Below, piece after piece: positions 24,981 to 32,813 of a stretch of DNA of 64,000 bases (positions are counted from its first letter, which is position 1; each line of letters begins with the position of its first letter). The DNA comes from Pontixanthobacter luteolus (GTDB lineage: Bacteria > Pseudomonadota > Alphaproteobacteria > Sphingomonadales > Sphingomonadaceae), in NCBI RefSeq assembly GCF_009828095.1, contig NZ_WTYP01000002.1:67001-131000 (forward strand). The letters are read 5' to 3'. Made by a program: the position numbers and the translations under genes. The notes under the pieces are model-generated. The model ran no database searches and was not told where the DNA came from. It saw only the letters and a program-made list of their open reading frames with translations.

Positions 24981-25909
24981 GCGCCGGTTTCCAGAAATTT
25001 TCTGACTTCTGCGAATGTGTCTTTCGCTTCCCGCGTGAAGGTAAGCGCCATGAATACATGGGGGCCGCCTTCATATTCTAGCAGACGCGTCGGGACACCT
25101 GCAGCACGGGCCTTGGCGGCGAAAGTCCTGCTGTCGACCATGAACACATCGTGCCGCCCCTGGAAAATGGCCATCGGCGGCAAGCCTGAAAGGTCGGCAT
25201 AAAGCGGACTTGCAACCGGATCATCGAGCGGCCGGTCGTGCGCCCACCACTGGCCAAGGACGCGCAGGCTGTCCACTTCCAGCATTACGTCATGCGGTTC
25301 TATCCCGCGGGCTGCTTCGTCTCTCATTCCCATGTCGAGCCATGGGGCGAAGGGAATCAGTCTGGCTGGCAATGACTTACCGTCATCGCGGCGCAACAGA
25401 GCAGTCGCAATCGCCAGATTGCCTCCCGCGCTGTCACCGCTCAGCGCGATCCGTTCATCGCCCCAATCAGCCTTCACGGCCTCATAGACCTCTTCTGCCT
25501 GCGCATAGACGGATCGGTAATCGTGTTCCGGCACCACATTGTACAGCGGCACGGATATGCTTGCCCCCGTTGCATCGACCATTGCGGCGACCAGCGGCCA
25601 GTGCTCCTTGAACATGGGCAGGAAGAACCCGCCCCCATGAAAATAGATGATGTGCCATTCACCCTTGCCGCCCTTGGGATGAAGTGTGACCACCGGCTGA
25701 TCTGCCGCCGTCCAGCGCTCTATATCGAACCGGGTTTCGAATTTTTCGGGCATGGGCGCATCGACCGGCGCAGGCCGATGCGGGACATTCGCCTGCAACT
25801 TTTCCGCGCCCTTGAAATCGCTTTCCTGCCTTCCGACGACCCATTCGCCCAGCCTCATCCTCAGGCTAGGCTTGCTGAAGCGAAGCTCGCAAATATCGTC
25901 TTTGGCCAA
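24977..25909 (-). CDS. HSL-type (family IV) alpha/beta-hydrolase esterase
   Basis: I start this at TTG 25909, seven bases from GGGAG, giving 310 residues; ATG at 25858 is the alternative. Oxyanion-hole motif IIYFHGGGFFLP and nucleophile elbow ALSGDSAGGNLA are clear (Ser of GDSAGG), with acidic residue in FQGRHDVFMVDS and His in YEGGPHVFMAL. This is the hormone-sensitive-lipase group that hydrolyses short-chain esters. No signal peptide is seen. A hairpin in the leader could mask the ribosome site. It is downstream of bufC on the same strand but probably a separate unit. Confidence 0.9.
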   Translation of the reverse strand: MAKDDICELRFSKPSLRMRLGEWVVGRQESDFKGAEKLQANVPHRPAPVDAPMPEKFETRFDIERWTAADQPVVTLHPKGGKGEWHIIYFHGGGFFLPMFKEHWPLVAAMVDATGASISVPLYNVVPEHDYRSVYAQAEEVYEAVKADWGDERIALSGDSAGGNLAIATALLRRDDGKSLPARLIPFAPWLDMGMRDEAARGIEPHDVMLEVDSLRVLGQWWAHDRPLDDPVASPLYADLSGLPPMAIFQGRHDVFMVDSRTFAAKARAAGVPTRLLEYEGGPHVFMALTFTREAKDTFAEVRKFLETGA

Positions 25910-25972
25910 TCTTTTTCTCCCTCTGTGAACAGAGAGAAGACGTTGACGCACGTCAGGTCAAGTGAGCGGAGC

Positions 25973-26749
25973 CTAGGCCAGACCCGCGATCAGTCCGTTG
26001 CGCAGCCAGTTCGCAAGGATCGCTCCCGCCTGCGCGACCCCCTCACCCTCACCCGTCACGCCGACCAGATGGGCGCATACCTCGCCAAAAGTCTGGCCGC
26101 CCAGCATCATACACAAGGCTTCACCTTCGTGCGTATCTGTCAGCATGAACACTGGTTTGAAGCCATCACGCCAGACGGCGCAGTATTGGCCGGCGCCAGA
26201 GGCACACTTGCCTGCTTCGCCGATACCATCGCCAAGCAAACGCCAAAGGGCGACGATATCGTGGTCAACCCGCCGCACCTCCATGCCGGGCACGAATTTG
26301 AAGCGTAGCCGCGCCCAATCGTTTTCGTTGTAGCGGCCCGTCGCTTCGGCGAATGCGGGGCCATCAACTGGCTGCGCATCCGCAGCAACGAAACAGCGGT
26401 GCATCGCCGCTTCGAGCCAGGCCAGTTCGGCCACCTCCGGATCATCTGCGAACAATAGCTCGAGCGTGTCTGCAAAGCCATTTCCTGCATCATCCAGCGT
26501 CCAACTGCAGGGCGGGCAGGTTATCAGATGATGCGCAGCCGCGCGGCGAAACGCATCTTCACCGACCCATTTGGCGGTCCGCTCATACGTACCGCGCAGC
26601 GCATCGACGAGCCTTGCCCGGTAAGCATTGCGGTAGATTGCCAGACCTTGTGCATGCCTGCCTGTCCAGCCTTCAGGCAAGGCACTCGTATCGTCGAGGA
26701 CATGGGCCATGAATTCCTGCTGCAGATCTGCGATTGTCTGCGCCGACAT
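25973..26749 (-). CDS. bufC: HvfC/BufC-like bufferin maturation partner (DUF2063)
   Basis: The ATG at 26749 overlaps the bufB stop (TGATG) and gives 258 residues (MSAQTIADLQQEFMAHVL). The N-terminal DUF2063 domain (about 1-95) has the family pattern ...GLAIYRNAYRARLVDALRGTYERT (split here) and an AAAHHLITCPPCSWTL segment. The C-terminal half has no motif I know. In HvfABC/BufABC systems this protein presents the precursor to the MNIO enzyme and is needed for modification of Cys residues to thiooxazole or oxazolone-thioamide groups. The older label, putative DNA-binding domain, should be disregarded. Confidence 0.88.
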   Translation of the reverse strand: MSAQTIADLQQEFMAHVLDDTSALPEGWTGRHAQGLAIYRNAYRARLVDALRGTYERTAKWVGEDAFRRAAAHHLITCPPCSWTLDDAGNGFADTLELLFADDPEVAELAWLEAAMHRCFVAADAQPVDGPAFAEATGRYNENDWARLRFKFVPGMEVRRVDHDIVALWRLLGDGIGEAGKCASGAGQYCAVWRDGFKPVFMLTDTHEGEALCMMLGGQTFGEVCAHLVGVTGEGEGVAQAGAILANWLRNGLIAGLA

Positions 26750-27585
26750 CAGGCGCCTGCCATCGCGGGACAAGCCCCATCAAACTCGCGCGCTGCATCC
26801 AGTTCTGCGAGCAATTCAGGCAAGGGCGGAATGGCATCGTCCCGCTCGATCATAACCGCCACCGGCCCGGTCATATCGCGGGTCTTGGCATAAAGCTGCC
26901 AAACTTCGTCACATACCGGCTGGTCATGCGTGTCGATCTTGATTTCACCATCGGTATGTCCGGCAAGATGTATCTGGCGCACCCGGTCCATGGGCAGGCC
27001 AGCCAGATAGGTTTCCGCTGAAAATCCGTGGTTGTGGGCGCTGACGTAGATGTTGTTCACATCGAGCAGCAGGTAGCAGCCCGTGCGCATCGCCATGGCC
27101 GAAATGAACTCCCATTCGGTCATCTCATCTTCGGGAAATGTCAGGTAACTGGACGGGTTTTCAAACAGCATCGGCCGCGAGAGCGTATTCTGTGCGTGAT
27201 CGATATTGTCGCACACCAGATCAAGCGCCTGGTGCGTATAGGGCATTGGCAGCAGGTCGTGACTGTTGTGCGCGCTGGTCCTGGTCCAGCAGAGATGGTC
27301 CGACACCCATAGCGGTTCGATCCGGCGCACAAGCCGGTTCAGCGCATCCAGATAATCGCGATCAAGGCCGTGTGCGGAACCGATCGACATGGATACTCCG
27401 TGCATGGCGACCGGCAAATCGGCACGTACATGCTCAAGAATACGCAGGGGATTGCCTCCATCCACCATGAAGTTTTCCGAGATTACCTCAACGAAATCGA
27501 CAGGCACTCTGCCAGCCTCAAAATCGCGGTAATGGTCCCGGCGCAATCCCAGGCCGTAGCCAGAGAATGGTTCGATTGCGCTCAT
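26749..27585 (-). CDS. bufB: BufB/HvfB-like MNIO (DUF692) RiPP-modifying oxygenase
   Basis: Starting at ATG 27585 (MSAIEPFSGYGLGLR) gives 278 residues; an upstream in-frame extension runs through a terminator and is rejected. The TIM-barrel MNIO family binds two or three irons. Ligand motifs visible in order are VEVISENFM, MHGVSMSIGSA, WVSDHLCW, LLLDVNNIYVSAHNHG, IHLAGHTDG and VMIERDD. It oxidatively converts Cys in BufA precursors to heterocycles for copper binding. It follows bufA2 after a strong intergenic terminator and overlaps bufC, so enzyme synthesis should be far below that of the precursor. Confidence 0.93.
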   Translation of the reverse strand: MSAIEPFSGYGLGLRRDHYRDFEAGRVPVDFVEVISENFMVDGGNPLRILEHVRADLPVAMHGVSMSIGSAHGLDRDYLDALNRLVRRIEPLWVSDHLCWTRTSAHNSHDLLPMPYTHQALDLVCDNIDHAQNTLSRPMLFENPSSYLTFPEDEMTEWEFISAMAMRTGCYLLLDVNNIYVSAHNHGFSAETYLAGLPMDRVRQIHLAGHTDGEIKIDTHDQPVCDEVWQLYAKTRDMTGPVAVMIERDDAIPPLPELLAELDAAREFDGACPAMAGA

Positions 27586-27598
27586 GCTACGCTCCGTG

Positions 27599-27647
27599 AA
27601 AAAGCGGCCCGGCAGTGTGGGGGAGGGGGTCGGGACTACCGGGCCGC
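27599..27647 (-). terminator. Intrinsic terminator/attenuator between bufA2 and bufB
   Basis: On the minus strand GCGGCCCGG (27647-27639) and CCGGGCCGC (27612-27604) form a perfect 9-bp GC stem with a 26-base loop, followed directly by TTTTT (27603-27599). Most transcripts should end after the small precursor gene, with partial readthrough into bufB-bufC, as is common in RiPP operons. Confidence 0.8.
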
Positions 27648-27702
27648 AGCCGAGCAAGCATTCGCTCGATCGGCGGGTTTGATCTAGAGGGTCAGTCGGC
27701 GA

Positions 27703-27981
27703 TCAACCGATATCGCCGATCGTGCCGCCCTTGGTCAGGCAATCACCGGCCTTCATTGCCTTGAAGCCGTGACCCTTGCAGGCATTCTGCCCTTTGCAGG
27801 CATTTTCAGTCGTCGCGCAGTCTGCATTGCCTGCACAGTCATGCACGCCGTAACAATGGACCGTGTCGCTGGCGCCGATTGCGCGGCCGGAACTGCCGGC
27901 AGGTGCGTCAGCAGCGAAAGCGGCGGCGGAAGAAAGAGCGAAAGCTGCTGCGGTCGCAGCGAAGATCGATGTGTTGGTCAT
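27703..27981 (-). CDS. bufA2: BufA2-like periplasmic Cys-rich bufferin precursor peptide
   Basis: The ATG at 27981 gives a 92-residue precursor; the open frame extends upstream but only this start gives a Sec signal peptide (MTNTSIFAATAAAFALSSAAAFAADA, split: cleavage near Ala24). The mature part has six Cys (43, 49, 55, 62, 68, 81) in the pattern HCYGVHDCAGNADC...NACKGQNACKGHGFK, the KGQ/KGHGF style of BufA2 metallophores. It is first in the bufA2-bufB-bufC arm behind an ECF-type promoter. Copper or another thiophilic metal is the expected ligand after Cys modification; this is inference from the family. Confidence 0.88.
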   Translation of the reverse strand: MTNTSIFAATAAAFALSSAAAFAADAPAGSSGRAIGASDTVHCYGVHDCAGNADCATTENACKGQNACKGHGFKAMKAGDCLTKGGTIGDIG

Positions 27982-28037
27982 CAGGGCATCCTTCAATTCA
28001 GTAACGGGATTGTATGTGTCCGTTTCGGACGCTGGGT

Positions 28038-28066
28038 AATTCGCCCCTCTGCAGCAGAAGGTTACA
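28038..28066 (-). promoter_or_regulatory. ECF (SigF-type) promoter for bufA2-bufB-bufC
   Basis: On the minus strand TGTAACC (28066-28060), a 16-base spacer, then CGAATT (28043-28038). The -10 ends 56 bases before the bufA2 start codon. It matches the promoter facing the other way at 28098-28126 in both hexamers and in spacer length, strong internal evidence for one shared sigma factor. Confidence 0.78.
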
Positions 28067-28097
28067 CACAAGACTTTCATCGGCCCGCTGCAATCAA

Positions 28098-28126
28098 TGT
28101 AACCAGACCTGCATTTGCACCGAACT
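28098..28126 (+). promoter_or_regulatory. ECF (SigF-type) promoter for bufA1-doxX-sigF-nrsF
   Basis: TGTAACC (28098-28104), a 16-base spacer, then CGAACT (28121-28126), 53 bases before the bufA1 start. Because the sigma gene is in the operon it drives, positive autoregulation is expected. The motif also agrees with my memory of Caulobacter SigF promoters (GTAACC-N16-CGAA). Confidence 0.78.
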
Positions 28127-28179
28127 CCTGAGCGTCCCCGGCATGATCGGGGCCCCCTAAGACATTCAGGAGATATGAC

Positions 28180-28464
28180 ATGCACAGCAATGAAATCGGA
28201 AAGATCGGCGCCCTCGTTCTGGCCGCCGGAATCAGCGCGGGTCTGGCTATGACCCCGGCTGCGGCTCAAAGCGGCGGCAAGGAAAAATGCTACGGCGTTG
28301 CCAAGGCTGGAAAGAACGATTGCGCAGCCGGCCCCGGCACCAGCTGCGCCGGCACTTCGACCCGCGATTATCAGGGCAACGCCTGGAAGCTGGTCGACAA
28401 GGGTTCCTGCGAAACGATCAAGACGCCCAAGGGCAAAGGCTCTCTGAAGCCGATCAAGCGCTAA
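28180..28464 (+). CDS. bufA1: BufA1-like (DUF2282) periplasmic bufferin precursor peptide
   Basis: A 94-residue precursor with a Sec signal peptide ([20 protein letters not shown], cleavage near Gln30). The mature peptide carries the DUF2282 pattern [37 protein letters not shown] and KGSCETIK, with four Cys at 37, 48, 56 and 77. In characterised bufferins two central Cys become thiooxazoles and bind copper. The AGGAG ribosome site is strong. No maturase is encoded in this arm, so the divergent BufB-BufC pair must serve both peptides or another pair exists elsewhere. Confidence 0.92.
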   Translation: MHSNEIGKIGALVLAAGISAGLAMTPAAAQSGGKEKCYGVAKAGKNDCAAGPGTSCAGTSTRDYQGNAWKLVDKGSCETIKTPKGKGSLKPIKR

Positions 28465-28508
28465 GCAAAGCGCCCCAACAAGCACGTAGCCAGCAAGGGA
28501 TTTGAGCG

Positions 28509-28970
28509 ATGCAGCGTTTGACCATGGTATATGACCGGACAATCCGGATTCTTTCCGGCAGGCTGATTGAAAGCCTGGCGCTGCTGCTCAACCGGCTGGC
28601 GCTGGCAGGGGTATTCTGGCGTTCAGCCAGGACCAAGATTACCGAAGGCACCATCCTGCAAATCGACGAGACGCAATATTACCTGTTCGAGGAATTCGGC
28701 CTGCCGATCCCCACCGATATTGCCGTTCCGTTGACTGCCTATGCGGAACACTTCCTGCCCGTGCTGGTCGCGTTGGGGATTGGCACCCGCATCGGTGCGG
28801 CGGGGCTTCTCGCCATGACGATGGTGATCCAGCTGCTGGTATTCCCCGAGGCGTGGTGGCCGGTCCATGCCCTGTGGGCAGCGATGGCTCTGATCCTCAT
28901 TTCCCGCGGTGCCGGTATCTTTTCGCTGGATGCGATTGTAACCAGACTGCGCGATCAGGCGAAACGCTAG
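28509..28970 (+). CDS. DoxX-family membrane protein of bufferin locus
   Basis: A 153-residue, four-helix membrane protein. Recognisable DoxX segments are LNRLALAGVFWRSARTKI, LPIPTDIAVPLTAYAEHFLPVLVALG and the last two helices (LLAMTMVIQLLVFPEAWW, ALWAAMALILISRGAG). DoxX genes are a regular fourth member of HvfABCD/BufABCD clusters and may take part in quinone-linked redox or export. An alternative ATG (MVYDRTIRIL) lies 15 bases downstream. It lies 44 bases after bufA1 and 28 before the sigma gene, with no terminator in between. Confidence 0.9.
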   Translation: MQRLTMVYDRTIRILSGRLIESLALLLNRLALAGVFWRSARTKITEGTILQIDETQYYLFEEFGLPIPTDIAVPLTAYAEHFLPVLVALGIGTRIGAAGLLAMTMVIQLLVFPEAWWPVHALWAAMALILISRGAGIFSLDAIVTRLRDQAKR

Positions 28971-28998
28971 GCAGGCGATAGGTACAGGAGCGGGACCC

Positions 28999-29529
28999 GT
29001 GATTGCAGACGAACAGACCTTGGCCCGCCTGATGGCCTCATCCCAGCAGGGCGACAAGCAGTCGTACAGCGTATTGCTGACCGAGGTGCAGCTCTGGCTG
29101 GAGCGATATTTCCGGCGTCGCTGCGCCCCTGCACAAATGGATGACCTTGTGCAGGAGGTAATGATGGCCGTTCATAAAAAACGTGCCACTTATGACCCTG
29201 CCCGGCCATTCCTGCCCTGGCTTGCGGCAATTGCCCGCTATCGCTGGGTCGATCATCTGCGCAAAGTATACCGCAGCGCCGAGGATGCGCTGGAAGACTA
29301 CGATGCGCCTGAGGACAGTGAAGAGGAAGCAGTGCTGGCCCGCCTCAGCCTGGATCGGATGTTTGGCCGCATTCCGGCAAAACAGGCCAGCGCAATCGAG
29401 ATGGTCAAGATCGAGGGACTGTCGATCAGGGAAGCGGCAACGCGAACTGGCCAATCGGAATCCGCAGTCAAAGTGAATATCCATCGCGGGCTGAAAAAGC
29501 TGTCCGCGCTTATCGAGAAGGCAGAATAA
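28999..29529 (+). CDS. sigF: ECF RNA polymerase sigma factor, SigF type
   Basis: Starts with GTG at 28999, eight bases after AGGAG, giving 176 residues. Region 2 spans about 25-95 (MDDLVQEVMMAVHKKRATYD, then WLAAIARYRWVDHLRK), and region 4 about 120-172 with the helix-turn-helix GLSIREAATRTGQSESAVKVNIHRG (split). The paired NrsF-type anti-sigma gene follows two bases later. In Caulobacter, SigF-NrsF answers heavy-metal/oxidative stress and drives similar DUF2282/DUF692 operons. The matched promoters at 28038-28126 fit that. Confidence 0.92.
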   Translation: MIADEQTLARLMASSQQGDKQSYSVLLTEVQLWLERYFRRRCAPAQMDDLVQEVMMAVHKKRATYDPARPFLPWLAAIARYRWVDHLRKVYRSAEDALEDYDAPEDSEEEAVLARLSLDRMFGRIPAKQASAIEMVKIEGLSIREAATRTGQSESAVKVNIHRGLKKLSALIEKAE

Positions 29530-29531
29530 CG

Positions 29532-30173
29532 ATGAATAGGGTGCCCAATCCCCTGATCGAACAAATGGCAAACGAGCTGGAGCCAGTGCGCGCCTTGCGC
29601 TTTCGCGACGGTGCATTGCTGGTCGGTCTGGCCGTGATCATAACAGTGCTGGGCGTCGAACTGCTCGACGGGATCTGGCGCGGGATCGCAGCGGGAGAAG
29701 CGTCTCCGTTTTTCCTTATTGCCAACGGACTGCTGCTGGTGCTCGGCTGCGCCAGTGCGAACAGCGTGATCGGGATGGCAACCCCGCAAGTCGGCAACCG
29801 CCATGACGGTCCCGGATGGGCGATGGCGATGGCAGCGGTGCTTCCGCTGGCCGCGTTCGTCACCTTGTTGGGCCATGATCACCCGGTGGCAGCTTTGCAG
29901 GATCCTTATGGGCTGGGATGCTTCGCTTCCGGAATGGCTGCGTCCATCCTGACTGCCGGCGCACTGATCCTGTGGCTTCGCCGGGGTGCCCCGGTTTCGC
30001 CAAAACTTGCAGGATTGCACATCGGTGTGGCGGCAACTGCGCTAGGCTCCGCCGCCTATGGCCTTGCCTGCCCGATCGACACGGTCAGCCACCTGGGTTT
30101 GTGGCACGCCGCGCCGGTGCTGGCCGGCGCCGTAATCGGGATGTTTGCCCTTCCCCCATTGCTCCGCTGGTGA
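29532..30173 (+). CDS. nrsF: NrsF-family (DUF1109) membrane anti-sigma factor
   Basis: A 213-residue inner-membrane protein with six predicted helices (for example GALLVGLAVIITVLGVELL and GWAMAMAAVLPLAAFVTLLG), matching DUF1109/NrsF. The short N-terminus (MNRVPNPLIEQMANELEPVRALR) is cytoplasmic and would hold the sigma factor at the membrane. Caulobacter NrsF uses two periplasmic-side Cys to sense stress. Cys in LVLGCASANS, YGLGCFASG and YGLACPID are candidates here. It is two bases after sigF and ends the operon; no clear terminator follows. Confidence 0.9.
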   Translation: MNRVPNPLIEQMANELEPVRALRFRDGALLVGLAVIITVLGVELLDGIWRGIAAGEASPFFLIANGLLLVLGCASANSVIGMATPQVGNRHDGPGWAMAMAAVLPLAAFVTLLGHDHPVAALQDPYGLGCFASGMAASILTAGALILWLRRGAPVSPKLAGLHIGVAATALGSAAYGLACPIDTVSHLGLWHAAPVLAGAVIGMFALPPLLRW

Positions 30174-30262
30174 CGGCCAGAAGCATCCCTAGTGCCGCGT
30201 TAACCAGATGCGAACCATCCGTGCAGAGCGATGCTTCATAATTGCCGCCTAGTGGGTCAGGA

Positions 30263-31573
30263 ATGAACCCCGTCACTTCTCGGAAGATCCCCCTCTTCAG
30301 CTCCAGCGACAGCGAAACAGGACCGGTAGACCGTATCCTCGATGCTGTCAGAAATCATCTCGGCCTCGAGATCGCATTCGTTTCCCGTTACGTCGATGAG
30401 GACCGGGAATTGATGAATGTCAGCAGCGATCTGGACCTTCCTATGGGCCCGGGTTTCCGCGAGCCGCGCGAAAATTCCTATTGCTGGCATATTCTGCAGG
30501 GCACGCTGCCGGAACTGATACAGGATCCGGCAGACTTCCCTTTCACGAATGAGCTCGCAATCACCGAAATGCTGCCCGTCGGCTGCCATTTGAACGTACC
30601 GCTCAAACTGTCGGACGGTTCGATCTATGGCAGTTTCTGCGCATTGAGCAGGCTGCCGGACCGAAGCATGGGCGAACGTGATCTTGGCGTGGTCAAGGCG
30701 TTTGCCCAATTGGCGGCGGAACAGATCGAAGTGACGCTGGAACAGGATGTCAGGCGATCCGCGCTGGAAAGCACGATCAGTCAATTGATTGCCGGACAGC
30801 GTCTGACGATTCTGCATCAGCCGATCCATATGCTGGACGGCGACCGCGCCGCAGGCGTCGAATGCCTTGCACGGTTCCCCGATGCGAAGACGCGTGGGCC
30901 AGATGCATGGTTCGGCGAGGCTGACGAGGTTGGCTTGGGTATCGAGCTGGAAATGCTGGCCGTGCGCTCTGCTCTGGAAACGCTGCCTTACGTTCCCCAC
31001 GGATTCTACATGTCAGTCAACGCTTCCCCCGCGACGATTATTTCCGGCGCGCTGGAGCAGGCGCTGAACGAAAGCGATGGTGACCGACTGGTCATCGAAG
31101 TGACAGAGCACCAGCAGGTAGAGGATTTCACTGCCCTGAAGGAAGCCCTTCGCCGCATCGGGCCAAAAGCGCGCATCGCAATCGACGATGTTGGCGCAGG
31201 TTATGCAGGGCTGCGCCATATCGTCGATCTGGAACCCGACATTCTCAAACTCGACATGAGCCTGACTCGCGACATCCACCGTGATCCGGCCCGCCGCGCG
31301 CTGGCATCGGCACTGGTAGCTTTCAGCAAGCAGATCGGCAGCACATTGATCGCGGAAGGTGTCGAGAATTGCGACGAACGCGACACGCTGAAGTCACTCG
31401 GCGTGAAATACGGTCAGGGTTATTTCTACAGCCGCCCGCTTCCGGTGGTCGCTTCGCAGCAATGGTTGATGAAGACCGAGGGCGGGCGCGGCGACAATGT
31501 CGAGATCCGCAAACCGCGCGATATTGCCTTCGATAATGGCGTAGAAGTCGGTCAGCTAAGGCTTAGCGCCTGA
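30263..31573 (+). CDS. GAF-EAL cyclic-di-GMP phosphodiesterase
   Basis: Starting at ATG 30263 (MNPVTSRKIPLFS) gives 436 residues. An N-terminal GAF sensor (about 20-165) leads through a short helix to an EAL domain (about 175-415). Catalytic residues appear intact: Glu in VECLARFP (EAL variant ECL), Asn in MSVNASP, Glu in IEVTEH, the Asp pair in IDDVGAGYAGL, Lys in LKLDMS, Glu in AEGVEN and Gln in GQGYFYSRP. It should hydrolyse c-di-GMP, with the GAF domain as input. It is monocistronic, converging on corA. Confidence 0.9.
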   Translation: MNPVTSRKIPLFSSSDSETGPVDRILDAVRNHLGLEIAFVSRYVDEDRELMNVSSDLDLPMGPGFREPRENSYCWHILQGTLPELIQDPADFPFTNELAITEMLPVGCHLNVPLKLSDGSIYGSFCALSRLPDRSMGERDLGVVKAFAQLAAEQIEVTLEQDVRRSALESTISQLIAGQRLTILHQPIHMLDGDRAAGVECLARFPDAKTRGPDAWFGEADEVGLGIELEMLAVRSALETLPYVPHGFYMSVNASPATIISGALEQALNESDGDRLVIEVTEHQQVEDFTALKEALRRIGPKARIAIDDVGAGYAGLRHIVDLEPDILKLDMSLTRDIHRDPARRALASALVAFSKQIGSTLIAEGVENCDERDTLKSLGVKYGQGYFYSRPLPVVASQQWLMKTEGGRGDNVEIRKPRDIAFDNGVEVGQLRLSA

Positions 31574-31577
31574 ACCT

Positions 31578-32585
31578 TCAGAGCCACTTCCATTTCCAGA
31601 AGAACACGATTTGCGCGGCGATAATCGTGACACACAGGGCCACAACGACCCAGAACGCATCGGCATCGTTCATGCCGGGCATTCCGCCAACATTGATACC
31701 GAGTAGCCCGGTCAGAAAGCCCAGCGGCAGGAAGATCGCCGCAACAATCGTAAGCAGGTAATTCGTCCTGTCCGAACTGGCCACTGCGCGCGCCCGCAAT
31801 TCATCCATCAACACGACCGCGCTTTCCTTGCTGATGTCGATGTCGTCGAGATAGCGGCGCAGGCGGGCGATAGTTTCGGCAATTTCGCGTCGGTCGTGAT
31901 CTTCGAACCATGCCGGGGCTTCGCGGCTGATAGCCTCGAATGCCACATGCTGTGGCCCCATGTGGCGCTGCAAACCCAGGCAATTCCGCCGGATGACCGC
32001 AATCTTCACCAGCATGGATTCGGCCTCGGCCTCGGGGTCCGAAGCCTCCAGCAGGTCGATATGGTCGTTCATGTCGACGATCGACGCGTTCATGCGGGCA
32101 ATCATGTTTTCGGTTAGCGATGTAATCAGCGCCCCGGCATCGCTGGGTCCGCTGCCCCGATCAATTCCCGCCAGCGTATCGCGCGGGGTCTGGAGCGGAT
32201 CGCGGCGCAGTGTAATCAGCCGCTGGCCGTCGCTCCACAGCTGCATGGAAACCATGTCTTCCGGCTCCGCACCGGGGTTGAAGTTGATCCCCCTCAGCGT
32301 CGCCACCAGCGTATTGCCTTCGCGGAATGCACGCGGCCGGGTTGCATCGCTGGTGAGCAGTTCCGCCGTTGGCTCAGGGACATCCATCTGATCCTGCAGC
32401 CACTCGTAAACACCGGGCTTGTTGCGGCACAAATGAACCCACAGCACTTCGCCGTCAGACTCCGGCTCCCAGTGGCCAACCTCGTCCCATTCGATCCGGC
32501 GGCCGCTGCCGCGTCCGTCGAGTACCCGCCCGAACAATAGCGGAGTTTCAGCGAAATTATTGTTCTGGTCGGTGGCTTGGATCAT
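31578..32585 (-). CDS. CorA/ZntB-family divalent metal transporter
   Basis: I use ATG 32585 (MIQATDQNNNFAE); an open frame extends 150 bases upstream with low-quality sequence. The 335-residue protein has a large cytoplasmic N-domain and a long stalk helix (YLDDIDISKESAVVLMDELRARA), then two C-terminal helices flanked by GINVGGMPGM, the G-x-N signature in its GIN form. GIN rather than the GMN of CorA is usual in ZntB-like members, which carry zinc or other divalent ions by proton coupling. The C-terminus ends with basic/aromatic WKWKWL. Confidence 0.9.
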   Translation of the reverse strand: MIQATDQNNNFAETPLLFGRVLDGRGSGRRIEWDEVGHWEPESDGEVLWVHLCRNKPGVYEWLQDQMDVPEPTAELLTSDATRPRAFREGNTLVATLRGINFNPGAEPEDMVSMQLWSDGQRLITLRRDPLQTPRDTLAGIDRGSGPSDAGALITSLTENMIARMNASIVDMNDHIDLLEASDPEAEAESMLVKIAVIRRNCLGLQRHMGPQHVAFEAISREAPAWFEDHDRREIAETIARLRRYLDDIDISKESAVVLMDELRARAVASSDRTNYLLTIVAAIFLPLGFLTGLLGINVGGMPGMNDADAFWVVVALCVTIIAAQIVFFWKWKWL

Positions 32586-32813
32586 GCGCGCTTTTTGCGC
32601 AGATCGCCGCACGGCGCAATCGGCCATCAACTGCGAAAGGGCCGAATTTGCCATTACATGAGCCGCCGGATGTGCACGCACGCCGATGAAAGCTGTCGCA
32701 AATTCGTAGGAAAGCCTCCATATGCCGATCAGCAACTGCCCTGTGCAGTTCGATCCGTTTTAGCGTAGACACGTGCCACATACTCTTCATGTGACAGACA
32801 AAGAGCCAGCAGG

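Noticed and set aside
25973-26749. Calling bufC a DNA-binding protein
   Set aside because: The older DUF2063 label says putative DNA-binding, but position with an MNIO enzyme and precursor peptides supports the maturation-partner role.
27614-27634. G-rich run on the plus strand in the bufA2-bufB spacer as a G-quadruplex
   Set aside because: Only three clear G tracts are present, and they are the loop complement of the intrinsic terminator, which explains the region better.
27982-28542. Upstream extension of the bufA2 frame to 279 codons
   Set aside because: It runs through both ECF promoters and all of bufA1 on the other strand; only the ATG at 27981 gives a signal peptide.
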